Shown here one piece after another: positions 10,272 through 23,203 of a stretch of 64,000 nucleotides of DNA. The DNA comes from Brassica napus (lineage: Eukaryota > Streptophyta > Magnoliopsida > Brassicales > Brassicaceae), in NCBI RefSeq assembly GCF_020379485.1, contig NC_063452.1, positions 52,018,439 to 52,082,438 of the forward strand, given 5' to 3'. Both the position numbers and the translations under genes were made by a program. The stretch's first letter is position 1. Each line of letters opens with the position of its first letter. The notes below the pieces were generated by a model. That model had not been told where the DNA came from, made no database searches, and saw only the letters and a program-made list of their open reading frames with translations.

Positions 10272-11004
10272 AGATATTCGTTATGAAATCATTTGATGTG
10301 ATTTGATTTTTAATGGAGTTTTAGATGATTTCAATAAGTTGCGGAGATTTAAGTGATTTTTGTTAAACTACTCTAGAATATCACCTAAAACTTTGAGATT
10401 TGAGTTTTAATTTTTTTAACTAAGAAATCCTATCCAAACACTCTAAAATCACCTGAAAACTTTAAGGGAGATGTATTCAATTGAGAGTTTTAGGTGATTT
10501 GTGTCAAAATGACAAATCCACTGTTATTGAAACATGAATTTTAAAAACTCATTTAAAATCTAGTGTTATTGAACTTGACATTTTATAAAATACTCTGAAA
10601 TCCACTGTTATTGAAAATATTTTAAGTTGTGGAGTTTTCAAGTTTTCAAGTGATTTTAAAGTGTTTGGGTGGAGTTTCTTAGTTAAAAAAATCAAAACCC
10701 AAATCCCATGGTTTTAGGTGATATTCTAGAATAGTTTAACAAAAATCATTTTATTCTCTGCAATTCCTTAAAATCATCTAAAAACCTCATTAAAAATTAA
10801 ATCACCTCAAATTTTAGATTGAATACACCCTCCTAAAAATCCACAACTTAAAATATTTTCAATAACAATGGATTTCAGAGTACTTTAAGAAATGTCAAAT
10901 TCAATAACAGTGGATTTTAAATGAATTTTTAAAATTCATGTTTCATAACAGTAAATTTGTCATTTTAATACAAATCATCTGAACTCTCGGTTGAATACAT
11001 CCCC
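10272..11004 (-). mobile_element. Outer MITE, split at its centre by a sister copy
   Basis: The halves 10272-10465 and 10834-11004 form one copy of the same MITE family as the inner element, in opposite orientation. Its right end, GGTTGAATACATCCCC, is the reverse complement of the family terminus; the left end is degenerate (near CAGATATTCGTTATG). When the inner element and one TAA are removed, the two halves join at the position that matches the middle of the inner copy. Confidence 0.65.
10466..10833 (+). mobile_element. Inner MITE (PIF/Harbinger-like) inserted in its own family
   Basis: This 368-bp element begins GGGAGATGTATTCAAT and ends with the complement ATTGAATACACCCTCC. It is flanked on both sides by TAA (10463-10465 and 10834-10836). 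A 3-bp TAA/TTA duplication with G-rich termini is characteristic of Tourist-type PIF/Harbinger MITEs. It carries no coding sequence. Confidence 0.75.
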
Positions 11005-11865
11005 TTGTATCTTCCTCAATTCAAACCACAAAATAATTCACCGTCGGTGGCCCACAAATGGATTCATATAATCATGGGCTAACAAGGCCGAAATCTATAA
11101 TTGGATTTGATGTTTAAGTAGAAAAAGATGGTTCTTTCGTCTTGGATCCGTAGTATACTAAAAACTTATGTTAATATAAACTAGACAAAATGCCGACGAT
11201 AATATTTATATAAGATGTTTATTAATTTAAGTGGAAAATAATTCTTTTTTTTGTTGTTAATTCGAGTGACTTGAATCAGAGTCGGGATATACTTAGTCCA
11301 ACCAAATATTGAACTGGGTAGAATATCAAATAAAATTAACTAATAAACTATGTAATTTAAAACAAAAAATCATTTACTTCTTCCATATAATACGATTTGT
11401 AACTTAATCATGTACATCAAAACAAAAATACTAATTTATATCAAACATTGTTACTAACCCGGAAAAATCTGCGCTTTCGAAGCATGGATCACAATCTAGT
11501 TTCAAATTTGAAATAAAGTATTAATTTATTTTGTTATTTTATATTTATAACTGAATATTTTCTGTTCCATGCGAAGTAAAACTTTGTCATTTTTCTTATT
11601 ACATAAAGATTATCATTTTAAAATTACAATGCAATTTTTATTAAATTTGATTTCAATATTAAGAACATAGATGTGTTTATTAAGAACATGAATTCATTGT
11701 TGCTAAAAAAACCCATGAATTCATTGTAGTTATTTCTTAAGAGCATGTATGTATTTATTAAGAACATGAATATAGATCTATTTATTATTTTTTTAAATAT
11801 TATTAGTTAAATAGATGTATTTATTAAGAACATGAACATAGATCTATTTATTAAGAACAGAAAAT
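11005..11865. other. AT-rich stretch with short dispersed repeats
   Basis: No gene is visible. From about 11690 the sequence contains several near-copies of TTTATTAAGAACATGAA and ATAGATCTATTTATTAAG, and the same motifs recur at 16084-16260. The LINE and hAT copies between those positions therefore interrupted one older repeat tract. Confidence 0.5.
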
Positions 11866-14800
11866 ATTTGACAATATGATAAGGAACAGTGGACTATTAG
11901 AGTTTCCGGCTCGAGGTAATAAATGGTCATGATAAGGAAGGAGGGGTAAAAGAAAAATGACAGTAATGATTAGATGTAGACTGGATCGGGCATTGGCAAA
12001 TGAGGAATATCATACGCTTTTCCCATGTTCCTACACAAAATATTTGAGGATTGTGGGTTCTGATCACCGTCCAGTGATAGCTTTTTTGGAGGATACTGTA
12101 TCAAGGAAAAAAAAAGGGACAGTTCAGATTTGATAAGAGATGGATTGGACAGGAGGGGCTTATGGAGTCAATTGTGGCAGGCTGGACAGAAAACCAGGAA
12201 GGACAGATAGAAGATTTTGTTACAAAAATAAATAATTGTCGTCATAAAATTTCATCGTGGCGAAAAGACAATCAACCATATGGGAAGGACAAAATTCAGG
12301 ATCTTCAACTTGCACTTGAGGAAGTTCAAGCAGATAATAGTAGATCACAAGAGGAGATTCTTGAGGTCTCCAAGAAGTTACAAGAGGCTTATAAGGATGA
12401 AGAGGAATATTGGCATCAGAAAAGCCGAAATATGTGGCACTCATCTGGGGATCTTAATACCAAATTTTACCATGCCCTAACAAAGCAGTGTAGGTACGCA
12501 ATAAAATAGTGGGATTTCATGATGAATTAGGTAATTGGATAACATAGGAAAATGAAATTGAGAAGGTGGCGGTTGATTATTTTGATGGTCTCTTTAGTAC
12601 CACCACTCCAACGGATTTTGATAATTTTCTGGGTGAGATAGTTCCGTCTATTTCTCCCCAAATGAATCAAGTCCTTTTGAGAACAGCAACAGAGGAAGAG
12701 GTCCGACAGGCTCTATTCATGATGCATCCGGAGAAAGCACCAGGGCCGGATAGAATGACAGCCTTGTTTTTTTCAGCATTCCTGGCATGTTATCAAGAAG
12801 GATGTGGTGGAAATGGTGAATAATTTTTTGGTTACAGGAATTTTGGATCCACGGTTAAATATTGCTAATATTTGTATGATCCCGAAAATAGAGAGACCTA
12901 CAAGGATGACAGAACTACGGCCGATAAGTCTATGTAATGTGGGTTACAAGATTATCTCAAAAGTCTTGTGTATCAAAGACTAAAGATTTGCCTCCCACGA
13001 GTAATATCTGAGACACAATCGGCGTTTGTGGAAGGACGGTTAATATCGGATAATATTCTTATAGCGCATGAAATATTCCACGGACTGAGAACCAATAAGT
13101 CATGCCAGAACAAGTTTATGGCGATCAAAACGGATATGAGCAAGGCGTATGATAGAATAGAGTGGAATTTTATTGAGGCTCTTCTTCACAAAATGGGATT
13201 TGATCCTCGCTGGATCAATTTAATGATGTGATGTATTTCTTCGGTTCAATATAGGGTACTCCTCAATGGTCAGCCGCGAAGTCTTATAATTCCCCAGCGG
13301 GGCTTACGTCAAGGAGATCCTTTGTCTCCTTATTTATTTATTATGTATACTGAGGCCTTAATTGTGAATATCAAGAAGGTGGAGAGGGTGAAACAATTAA
13401 CCGGTATGAAGGTTGCAAGGGCTTGTCCGGCAATCTCTCATTTGTTATTTGCTGATGATAGCCTTTTCTTTTGTAAGACAAATAAAGAAGAGTGTCAAAC
13501 CATTCTCAGAATTTTAAAGGAGTATGAGGCTGTTTCAGGGCAACAAATTAATTTTCAGAAATCTTCAATTCAATTTGGACATAAGATCGAAGAATCCAGC
13601 CGTCAAGAATTGAGAGACATTTTGGGAATCCAGAATTTAGGAGGAATGAGATCTTATTTAGGGTTGCCCGAAAGTCTTGGGGGATCTAAGGTACAGGTGT
13701 TTGGTTTTGTTCAAAATCGCTTGAATAATAGGGTCAGTGGATGGACCTTTCGATTATTTACTAAATGAGGGAAAGAGGTTATTATTAAATCGGTGGTCAC
13801 GGCTCTACCAAACCATGTGATGTCGGTCTATCGATTACCAAAAACTACAGTGAAAAAGCTAACGAGTGCGGTAGCTCAGTTTTGGTGGAGTCCATGAGGA
13901 AGTACTAAAGGCATGCACTGGAAATCATGGGACAAGTTATGTGTACCTAAAGACGATGGTGGACTAGGTTTTAAGGATCTTATGGATTTAAACACGGTAA
14001 TGCTTGGAAAGCAACTGTGGAGGCTGATCGAAAAGCCAAATACTCTTTTTTCTAGAATCTTTAAAGGACGGTATTATAGGAATGCTTCACCCCTTTTGAT
14101 CAAAAAAAAAAAGGAATGCTTCACCCCTAGAACCGATCCGATCTTACTCTCCGTCATATGGCTGGAGAAGTATTATATCTGCTAAATCTCTGGTTTGTAA
14201 AGGACTAAGTAAAAGGGTGGGTACAGGTTCATCTATTTTGGTATGGAATGATCCTTGGATCCCAGCCACTCGCCCGAGACAAGCAAACAAAAACCTTCAA
14301 AATAGTTACCCGGATCTCACAGTGGATTCTTTCATTAACTCGGAATCCCGAACTTGGAACCTTGAGACAATAGGGGCTTTGGTGGATCCTCATGATGTAA
14401 AAATCATTGCAAGTATTCCGTTAAGCAGACATCAGATGGAAGATAAGAATGGATGGCATTTTACTAGCAATGGAAAATATTCGGTCAAATCAGGATATAG
14501 AGTGGAACGGGTCTATCCTAACAAGGAAAAACCACCTGCTTTTTATGGACCAACAGTAGATATACTAAAAGCATTCTGTTGGGAAGTGCGGTGCCCGCCA
14601 AAGATAAAACACTTTTTATGGCAACTCCTTTCAGGTTGTATTGCGGTACTAAAGAACCTTAGTGTGAGAGGAATACAAGGAGATATAGGCTGTGCTCGAT
14701 GTGGATATCCGGAGAAAACAATAAACCATGTGTTTTTTGAATGTCCCCCAGCACGTCAAGTATGAGCATTATCTAAAATACCATCGAATCCCGATATTTT

Positions 14801-15535
14801 TCGTACCTCTTCTATTTTTGGTAACATGGATCATCTTTTTTGGAGAGTCAATCCAAAGATGGATGACCACCAATTTGCATGGATATTATGGTATATATGG
14901 AAAGACCGGAACAATAAAGTATTTAGTAATTTGGATATTGATCTCAGGGATACACTTCAATTAGCAGAATTAGAATCATCACTTTGGGCTGAAGCACAAG
15001 TAGTCACTGATCAGCAGAGGGAGCGACAGGCACAGCCCATACCCCCATTGGTAACTTCAGGACGATGGTGTTTTATAGATGGTTCGTAGAAAGAGAAGGA
15101 ATTTATTTCGGGACATGGATGGTACAGTACATTATCGGGCTTTGATGGCTTACTAGGAGCAAGGAATGTAAGGGCATGTCTTTCACCTCTTCACTCGGAG
15201 GTGGAGGCTTTGATTTGGGCAATGGAATGTACGAAGAACTTACGATAGTTTACGTTTGCAACAGATTGTTCTCAGTTGGTGAAGATGGTTTCGGAACCAG
15301 AAGAATGACCAGCTTTCGAAAGTTATCTGGAAGATATCAAATTTCTTCGGAGAAGCTTCCTCAACTCAGATATTGTTCATGTACCTCGGATGGAGAATCA
15401 ACGGGCGGATAGCTTAGCACGCAGTGCTAGGAAGCAACCGTCTTTCGTCGTTCACATGGATGCGGAGTTACCAAATCGGTTTGCAGAGTCAATATGAGTC
15501 TGTAAATGTCTTGTAGTAAAAAAAAAAAAAAAAAT
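11866..15535 (+). pseudogene. LINE (non-LTR retrotransposon), 5'-truncated, many frame breaks
   Basis: Pieces in order on the plus strand are: the end of an APE-type endonuclease (GSDHRPV at about 12058-12078); a linker; reverse transcriptase with PEKAPGPD (12730), ELRPISLCN, QSAFVEGRLISDNI, TDMSKAYDR, the GLRQGDPLSPYLF block and the catalytic FADDS motif (13451); a zf-RVT zinc-binding region (CARCGYPEKTINHVFFEC near 14690); and an RNase H-like end from 15080. ORF1 and most of the endonuclease are missing. The frame shifts or stops at least at about 12120, 12508, 12825, 13230, 13768, 13890 and 14765. It ends in a poly(A) of about 17 (15518-15534). Flanking ATTAAGAACAGAAAAT and ATTAAGAATACAAATT are a candidate, imperfect target duplication. 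It is a dead copy. Confidence 0.88.
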
Positions 15536-15577
15536 TAAGAATACAAATTATGTTTCTTAAATTTTATTAGTTAAATA

Positions 15578-16083
15578 CAGAGCCGTGCGAGCATTTTTGG
15601 TTCCCCGAAGCGAGTCATAAAAATCTCTATAACAAAAATAATAATATACATTATGATAGAGAAGAAATTATAATAATTTAAACTAACAAACAAAATATTA
15701 ATCAAGTATTTATTATTAAAATTTATAACTATTTTTTTAAGATAAGATGATTAAACTACTTATTTTTATGCCATAATCGAACAAAAGATAAAATTTATCA
15801 ACTTTGTTTTCAAATATCTCAAAAATGCATTAAAAATTGTAATCCAACATCTAATTACTCTTTAGCAATTAATAATTGTGTGCATGCTTAGGAAACCCAT
15901 ATTTTTATAAGCCCATGTTCAAATCCTAAGTTCCTAACTATTATACTGCTTTCATCGTGTAGTTTAAATTCTTATAACTTTATGCCTCTCATAGTAAATT
16001 AGTAATAGATGATCCCTCAATTTAAAAAATATTTTGCTGCCATAAGCGAAAGTTTCTTTTTTTCATACTGTGGCACGGCACTG
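15578..16083 (+). mobile_element. hAT-type non-autonomous element (506 bp)
   Basis: The termini are CAGAGCCGTGC and GCACGGCACTG, inverted repeats with one mismatch. The element is flanked by a perfect 8-bp duplication, GTTAAATA (15570-15577 and 16084-16091), the hallmark of hAT insertion. The interior is AT-rich and non-coding. It lies 43 bp from the end of the LINE. Confidence 0.88.
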
Positions 16084-16091
16084 GTTAAATA

Positions 16092-16970
16092 GATCTATTT
16101 ATTAAGAACACAAATCTATAGATGTATTTATTAATAGATGTGTTTATTAATATAGACCATTAGTTAAATAGATGTATTTATTAATATAGAACATCTAGTA
16201 TTACTTGAATATTATGTTTAATATAGACCACTAGTACTACTAATAGTATATATGTAATGTAAAAAAAATTCATTACTTCATGTCCAGCCAACAATATCAA
16301 CTTCAACCTCGGCTGTTTGGTTGTTGAGGTAGATTTAAGCTGATATCGTTGGCCGGTCCGGTGGTAATGTAATTTCTTAACGCGAGTCGTAACAACTGAA
16401 TTAACTCAGCTAACACAAATTGTTTGTAAAAACATGTATTTCCAGAAGATAAAGAATGTTTCTGAAAATATAATTAATCTACAAATAAGAATATATTCTA
16501 CCAAATTTATATATAATAGACAAAACTATAATAGTAAAAGTTAAATATAAACTATATAGGTGATTGTGAACATCCTCATCATTTATATATGTTAATCAAA
16601 AAATATATATACAATGTAGATGTAAAGTTATAGTAATAAACTAATATAAAAAATATAAAAGTAAAATATTAAGAAAACATATTTGATAAAAATGTAGGAA
16701 AAAACAGCAAAAAATCGTCAAAATACAAGGAAATAAAACTAGATAATAAATGAATTTAATAATCAAATATTATGAAATAAATATGATGTAAAACGGATTA
16801 AACTAAATAAATATAGATAATTAATAATTAGTGTATTAATTTAAATATAAAAGTAAAATATATTTGGCCAACTATTTAAATAAAGTAAAAATAAATGTTG
16901 AGATCTTTAAAAAAATTCATGTGAAAAAAGCGTGAGCCAGTATTTTTTTTCTCAAAGCATTGATCGCACG
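16092..16970. other. AT-rich stretch, nothing coding
   Basis: The first 170 bp continue the TATTTATTAAG repeat tract seen at 11690-11865. The rest is AT-rich sequence without recognisable genes or termini. Confidence 0.5.
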
Positions 16971-17293
16971 CAAGGCCGGCTTAGATATGGGGACAAGCGA
17001 TGCGACCGCTCCGGGTCCAATCTGTTGTCCACCTATTTCTTAATAGATAGGGAGCCAATTTTTTTAAAAAAAATACATGCATTTTTATATTAAAAATAAG
17101 GAAAGGGGCCAAACTTTTTTATATGAAAATAGTTTTTTTTACTTTCACAGATTTATTTTCAAAACTACTACTGGTATTTTGGAAAAAAAATATCTATCAA
17201 TTTAAAAAAAAAAAAATAAGTTTGGAAATTAAATTTTTATTTTGCCCCAGAACCATGACACCATTGAGTCGGACCCTGATCTCACGGCTCTAG
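16971..17293. mobile_element. Possible decayed hAT-like element
   Basis: The start CAAGGCCGGC and end CACGGCTCTAG resemble the CAGGGCCGGC-type termini of plant hAT elements. The G/C-rich border blocks (GGGGAC and GGGTCC) are roughly complementary. No 8-bp duplication is detectable, so the call is tentative. Confidence 0.35.
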
Positions 17294-17366
17294 TAGAGAA
17301 TATAGATGTATTTTCTTTTTGTGAAATTATGGAAACATAAACTGTATATATGTATAAGATATTAAA

Positions 17367-18123
17367 GGTCCGAATGGTGACCGCGGATTTGGTAATATTA
17401 GCGGGACGGAATTAAAGTGCGGTACGGTCCAACTGTGGTTCGTGCGGTTTACGGGATAAGTGCAGTTTTGATTAAAAAAAAGTAGTGGGGTTTTAATAAA
17501 AAAAGTAGCGCAGTTTTGATAGAAAATATAATGTAAAATTAATTGTTTAAAATATTTTTTATAAAATTATTTATTTTAATGTGTAATCCAAATAAATGTG
17601 TTTATTTTTTTTCAAATGTCATACCCAAAGATTAATATTTGTATCTTTTGATATTTGTGCTAGACAAAATGAAGTAAAGTTTAGTTAATATTGTAAAATA
17701 AATTTATTCAGTGGTAAAAGTAAAGACATAAAAATACAATGCAAAAAATGTGGAGTAAACATAACCATAAGATGAAAGTACGTATTGTTATTATAATATC
17801 TTTTATTAGTAAAATAAGTAAATGAAAACTCAATTTTTATTATTAAGCAAGAGAGAGAGTGCGGTATTTAGTGCGTACCACACCATATTAGCCGTAGTAT
17901 ATGAATTTAGCAGTAGTATATGAATGTACCACACCATATTAGCAGTAGTATATGAAAAGTGAGTTATTTGCATGAAACTGAACAAACAAAAAAATATTTT
18001 TTCAACTGCGTTATTTCATGAAAAAACGCTCTTGATATTACATTTCTCTTGATTGGTGACATTTACAATTTTAAGTCACATCAAGTCCAAATACCCACCG
18101 CACTATGGTTTCCATTCATAACC
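17367..18123. mobile_element. Possible TIR element with GCGGT-rich ends
   Basis: The left border GGTCCGAATGGTGACCGCGG and the complement of the right border (GGTTATGAATGGAAACCA, then GTGCGGTGGG) are similar. Both ends contain repeated GCGGT motifs (17373-17470 and about 17860, 18100), as in some Brassicaceae hAT families. Target duplications are not clear. Confidence 0.3.
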
Positions 18124-18235
18124 TAAGAATAGTTGACAAAAAAAAACGTTGACCAAAAAAAAGTATATGGATAAGAATATATTGATTTAATATATGTATG
18201 TGTAAGCTAGCTAACACACAAATAACAGAAGAGCC

Positions 18236-18265
18236 GAATTGAATTGAATTGAATTGAATTGAATT
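18236..18265. repeat. (GAATT)6 microsatellite
   Basis: Six perfect GAATT pentamers in tandem. Confidence 0.95.
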
Positions 18266-19017
18266 TGTCAGTATGATTTTTCTGATGGCTGAAGACGACG
18301 AAATTTCCCATAAAAGTTTTTAACCAGAAAACGTAAATTGGTACCCAACTAACCAACACGCGGACGTTAAATATTGTTAGAAATACCAACTTCTTATAAG
18401 TTGATACTATATACTGTAGTAAGTCTAGACATGCATTTTCTATTTAGCTTAGAAACTATACATATTCACATTCTTATAACTAGAAGTGATAAACCGATCT
18501 GTTAATAAAACTAATAACAGCCTAACAGGTGATAAACTCAAAGAAAAATATTAGGAAATACATAACAGTCGTGAAAACTATTTACATAGTTCATCATTTG
18601 GAAAATAAGGTGTACTAAGGGAATTTAGCAAAAGCATATTAAATTTTAGCATATTTATGAAAGAACATTTCTCCACAATCACAAGATTCACAACTCACAA
18701 AAGCTTATACCCCCACCAAAACATTAAGGAAAAATAACAAAATTATAAATTATAATGAGGAAAAAAAAACAAGTCACTCTTACTAAAAATGCCAATATAT
18801 ACGATATACCTAATACATTTTTCTTACCACCGATTCCACATTTGTCCCGTTTTCTTTTTGTTTCAACCCTCCAGAAGCTAATCATTCAACTTATACCCCC
18901 AAAACTGAAAACTTAAACGTAAACTACCCTCCCAAATTGCAAAACAAATTTTCATAAGAAAAAAAAAAACGAAGAAAATTTTAAAAATGCATAATGTCAG
19001 CAAGTAGCTTCCAGCAA
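18266..19017. other. 3' flank of the RING-vWA gene
   Basis: This is AT-rich sequence downstream of the gene on the minus strand, and its first few hundred bases would contain the 3' UTR. No other gene is visible. Confidence 0.5.
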
Positions 19018-22000
19018 TCACCTAGCTCTAGGCCTCGCCGGAAAAGTGAGAGCTTGCCGGAGCTTCCTCCGAGCCGAGGGGCTTGGATTAGGATTCGAAC
19101 TCGAGTTCCCATTAGAACTAGCCCTAGGGCATCCAAACGTCATGGTCTGAGAGAGATTCACCATATCCACCATCGACTGCGTCTGGTAACTCATCGTCGT
19201 AGTATCACTCATGTCACCTCTCGCCGTGGCTCTCTGCCACGAGTGCGAGCTAAGCCCCGCGAGAACGTAAGCCCTGCCAGAACTCTCGTACACTTGACGG
19301 CTCGCCATCCTCTCCTGCGTCTCCTTCAGCTCTGCACACAGCGACACACACAACGCATCTCCAGCTCTCCCCGACACAGTCTCCGACAAAACCCCACGAC
19401 AAGTCTCTAAAACCGAAACAGCTCCGGTTAAATCCCCCCGCTCAGCTAAAACCCTAGCTTCGGAGATTGCTTCCGCCGCACGCAACCTAATTTTCTGTCT
19501 ATCAACTTCAACGGACACCACAGGTCTTCCTTCCAACACCGGTCTGAGAATCTTCACTTCGCCGGAATTACTCAAATCAACCGTCTCTTTCGTCACGGGG
19601 TCTCTGTAAACGCATCCAACCTTGAGCAACGACATTGTATCCAAAACGCCATCGAGAACGGGAACATCAAGATTCACCAAGAAGTTCCTCTCCTCCTCTG
19701 CATAAAGATCACCGACTTCGATCGAACCGGTTCTCGAATCAAACCGGTAGCTTCCAGCTTTAACCGAACCAATCTTCAACATAGGATGAACACACTCGAT
19801 CTTAACGCGCAGCTCTTGAACCATGACGCTGAGAAGACCACCAATGCACTGCGCAAACGCGTCTTGTATAACCGTCTCGGACTCTATGAAAGAAAACGTC
19901 CCTCCCGAGTTTTCAGCAATGGAATGCATCAAGGAAGCGTCGTGGTCAGCGCCGAACCCGAACGCGTGAACCGGGATCCGGTTTACTTCTTTAGGAAGCA
20001 AGGTTTTGTAATCAGCACCTTTGGTGTTAGAACCGGTGGGGCTAGTCATGGTGTATGTATCCTGACCGTCTGACAAGAGGACGATGCTCGATACAGAGTT
20101 CTTGAATCTACGTTCGATCAAAACCTTTGCGCCTTTCATTAACCCCTCTGCAATGTTAGTCCCACCGTTTGAGACTAAAGAGTTAACAGCTTGTAACGCC
20201 TCTTGCTTACCTGTCTCCGTCATGAGACGGAGAGGGAAGCTACGGCGTGCCGTGGAGGAGAAGGAGATGACTGAGAGACGGTCGAACGGGCCAAGATTCT
20301 GAATCACAAACCCCATTGCTCGTTTTAGTAAAGCTAGTTTCGTTCCCGCCATGCTTCCGCTTACATCAAGAACCGTGACCAGATCAACAGGGGCCCGGGA
20401 CGAAGAAGAAGAGGAAGAGGATGAAACAGGAGGAGCTTTTAGGTTGATCAGTACAGAGAAGTCCTTGAACGAAACCGATCTCACCACTTCAGAGATCTCT
20501 GGATATGTTTTAACTTCCAGCTTCCCAGAGACGCCACCCGGTTTGGTTGATTCAGCAGGACGGTCTTGAAGTTCCAGAGCCTCGTCGTCGTTAAAAACAG
20601 CAGGCTCGTTGTTGAAGATCATGGAGACGGGTCTTAGACGTTCAGGACGCGGAGAAGGTTGGATCAGAGACGACCTGCGCGGTGGGATTGTCATCCACGC
20701 ATCGTCTCTTGGTCTAACTATCGGTTTAGACTTAGCGTTAGGGATCTGAAGAGGGACTTCGTTCCATTTCGCGCGACAAACGGGGCAAATCTGGTTGCCG
20801 TGTTGAACGTTGGTGGTGATGCAGTGGAAATGAAAGGAATGAGAGCATTCCGCTGTGAAGATTGCGTGGCCTTGTCCTGCTTTCATCGCCGTCAAGCATA
20901 TAGCACATGTTTTCTGCAATGTAACAAAGCAGAATCAGATTATGGATAAAGAGTCTTCTTAGTTTGAAGAAAAAATTGAAACTTTTAAGGAGAAAGAAAA
21001 TGGGTTCCACGTAATACAGACAAGTCATTACAAGAATCCAAAGGAACCTGACATAAGTGAGTCTGTGACATAGTCTCTGACACATTTGTTTCTGTTACTA
21101 TGAGCCTCTATTATTGAATGATGCATAAAAAGAAGAGCAAACCAAAAAAAAAAGATGGAATCTTCCATTACCATATAATACCGGGGGAAAAAAGTCTCAG
21201 AGAATGAGTTTAGTCTAACAATTAGGTATAAGAAGTTTGACCATTCAATAATATTCGACCCAAACAAAACTTGGTTTCTTTTGTTAGAATATGGATATTG
21301 GAATCTTGATCAAAGTTTATTCGGAATCTATGAGGTCAAACAGTTAAAAGAACAATGGGCAAAGGACACAGCTTTATAAAGTTAAAGGACAGACTTAACC
21401 AGATCAGTAATTAAAAGCTTTTTAGGCATATTCAACGCCATGAAGATGAAAGTTGAAAAGTATTAAGTAACTGCAAAGCAAAGTTAAAGAAAGCTTTAAA
21501 ATTTTGAAGAAGAGTATCAAATTAGTCTGAGTTTTTCTTCACAAAGATAAACCAAATGCTTATGTAAACAGTAACGTAATTTAATGGCTAAATCTAAGAA
21601 TTATCTTGGTGAAGTTTTAAAGTACAACTTTGGTTAACTAAGATTAAGAAAAATGTAAATCAAGAACAGAAAAGCTAAAGTGGATTAAGGATAATATATA
21701 TAGTTAACAGCAGATTTAAAACTCTAAGAAGGGTATCAATCAACAATAATTGAAAAGTTGTATGCAAAAAAAAGCAACCAAAAAAGAAGATTGGTCCTTG
21801 AAGTGCACTTGACTATTGTCCAAAAACTTTATCACTATAGTGATTCCATTACATTACAACAAGTTGCTCATCTTTAACAATACCAAGAAATATTACACTC
21901 TAAAACAAAATTAAAAAAAATTGAGAAAGAACGAAAGAGACAGAAGGCACTATAAACCAGGGACAAAGACAGAACAAATAGAATCCAATCTTAAGCCAGC

Positions 22001-23017
22001 TATCATGTCAAAATTTTGATGAAGATATAATGATTCCTGTTATAAGTTAAAGTTTGTTTTGGAGGAAAGACGTTTACCAAATTCTAATCTCACTAATCAT
22101 TCTACATTTTTATCTACTAATATCCCCATTAGCCCTCAAGACATTATTACTCAACCTTAAAAGCAAGTTTTTATTTCATTCATAGTTTTCAGAATGGTTA
22201 ATATTTTCAAATTCTAGTAAATAATCTCTAACACAACAAAATCTATTAGCTGATTTTAAGTTCATAAACACAAACATATGAGGGTCATAGTAGTTGAAGA
22301 CCACATCTAATCACATGGAACATTTTCCATTTTACTGCTTGGTTTTTCATAATTTTGTTTTAAAGTAAATGAGTTATTATTGTAACTCACAAATTAAAAA
22401 AAAAAAAAAACTACTCCTAATAAGATCATTTGATGTGCGTGAAGATCCAAACACTTTTAAGAAAAAAGAGATTAACTGAAGATTAAACAATTAAAAAGTA
22501 GTACAAAATAACAACTAAAAAGTAAATTTAAATTAATTTTGGATTTCCAAGAAAGATTAGCACTTGGATTTGCTGTATTAACCCAAATCACAAAGTTTTG
22601 AACCATACAAAGTTTTGAACAAATCGAAATTTCACAACTTTATTTTTAAATTTTGCATAAACAAAACAAATTTGACTGGGAAAATTCAACCCTTTAGAGA
22701 TGAAATCAAATGAAACAGAATCAAACACAAAAAAAAAATCTAAACTTTGTAATCGAACGTAAACAGAAACGCTTAAAAATGATGACTGGAGAAAAGAAAA
22801 AACAAACCTTTGATGAGGATATGCTAATGGACCTAGGCAATCGGAGACCAGAGGAGGACGGAGTCGGCGTCGTGGGCCTTGGAACCGTTACCGGAGAAAG
22901 CGAAACGGCGTCGTTGGATCTTCTCGAGAGAGAAGAAGACTCTTCGAGCGTTTTAGGAACGTAAAGGCACAAGTTTAGACCCAAAGCTAGCTTTGCTTTT
23001 CGCCATTTGCTTCCCAT
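19018..23017 (-). CDS. RING-H2 plus vWA E3 ubiquitin ligase, WAV3/WAVH/EDA40 family
   Basis: There are two exons: 23017-22808 (70 codons, starting MGSKWRKAKLALGLNLC) and 20913-19018. The intron is 1,894 bp with GT/AG ends (22807-20914) and phase 0. The product is about 701 residues, the usual length for the family, with no frame defect. A RING-H2 finger occupies about residues 73-119 (CAIC, CSHSFHFHC, CPVC). A von Willebrand A domain spans about 246-430 with the MIDAS motif DVSGS at 253-257 and SDGQD near 351-355, and a conserved C-terminal region follows. Arabidopsis WAV3, WAVH1/2 and EDA40 are E3 ligases affecting root gravitropic growth and, for EDA40, embryo-sac development. Which of these is the ortholog needs a tree. 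The start codon is chosen because the basic N-terminus is conserved in the family; the in-frame upstream Met at 23038 adds only seven residues. This is the only intact host gene in the window. Confidence 0.95.
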
Positions 23018-23170
23018 TTCTTTTCTTGCAGGAATCAAAATCTATAGAAATGAACGAAAAACCGAAAATTTTGAAAAGGGCTTTTGTCTGAAAATTTGAG
23101 GAGAAAATCTTCACGTCTTATCTTCTGTAGACATGTGTTAAGAGCATCTCCAAAGTTTCTTTGTCTGCGC

Positions 23171-23198
<28 letters not shown>
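23171..23198. promoter_or_regulatory. (GA)14 / (CT)14 tract upstream of the RING-vWA gene
   Basis: Fourteen GA dinucleotides lie about 155 bp upstream of the start codon and read CT on the coding strand. Pyrimidine CT tracts in the 5' UTR or core promoter are common in plant genes and may bind BPC/GAGA-type factors. The position is seen; the role is inferred. Confidence 0.5.

Positions 23199-23203
<5 letters not shown>

Noticed and set aside
19786..20949. Plus-strand ORFs opposite the RING-vWA gene
   Set aside because: They are shadows of the conserved minus-strand frame with its RING and vWA motifs and show no family resemblance of their own.
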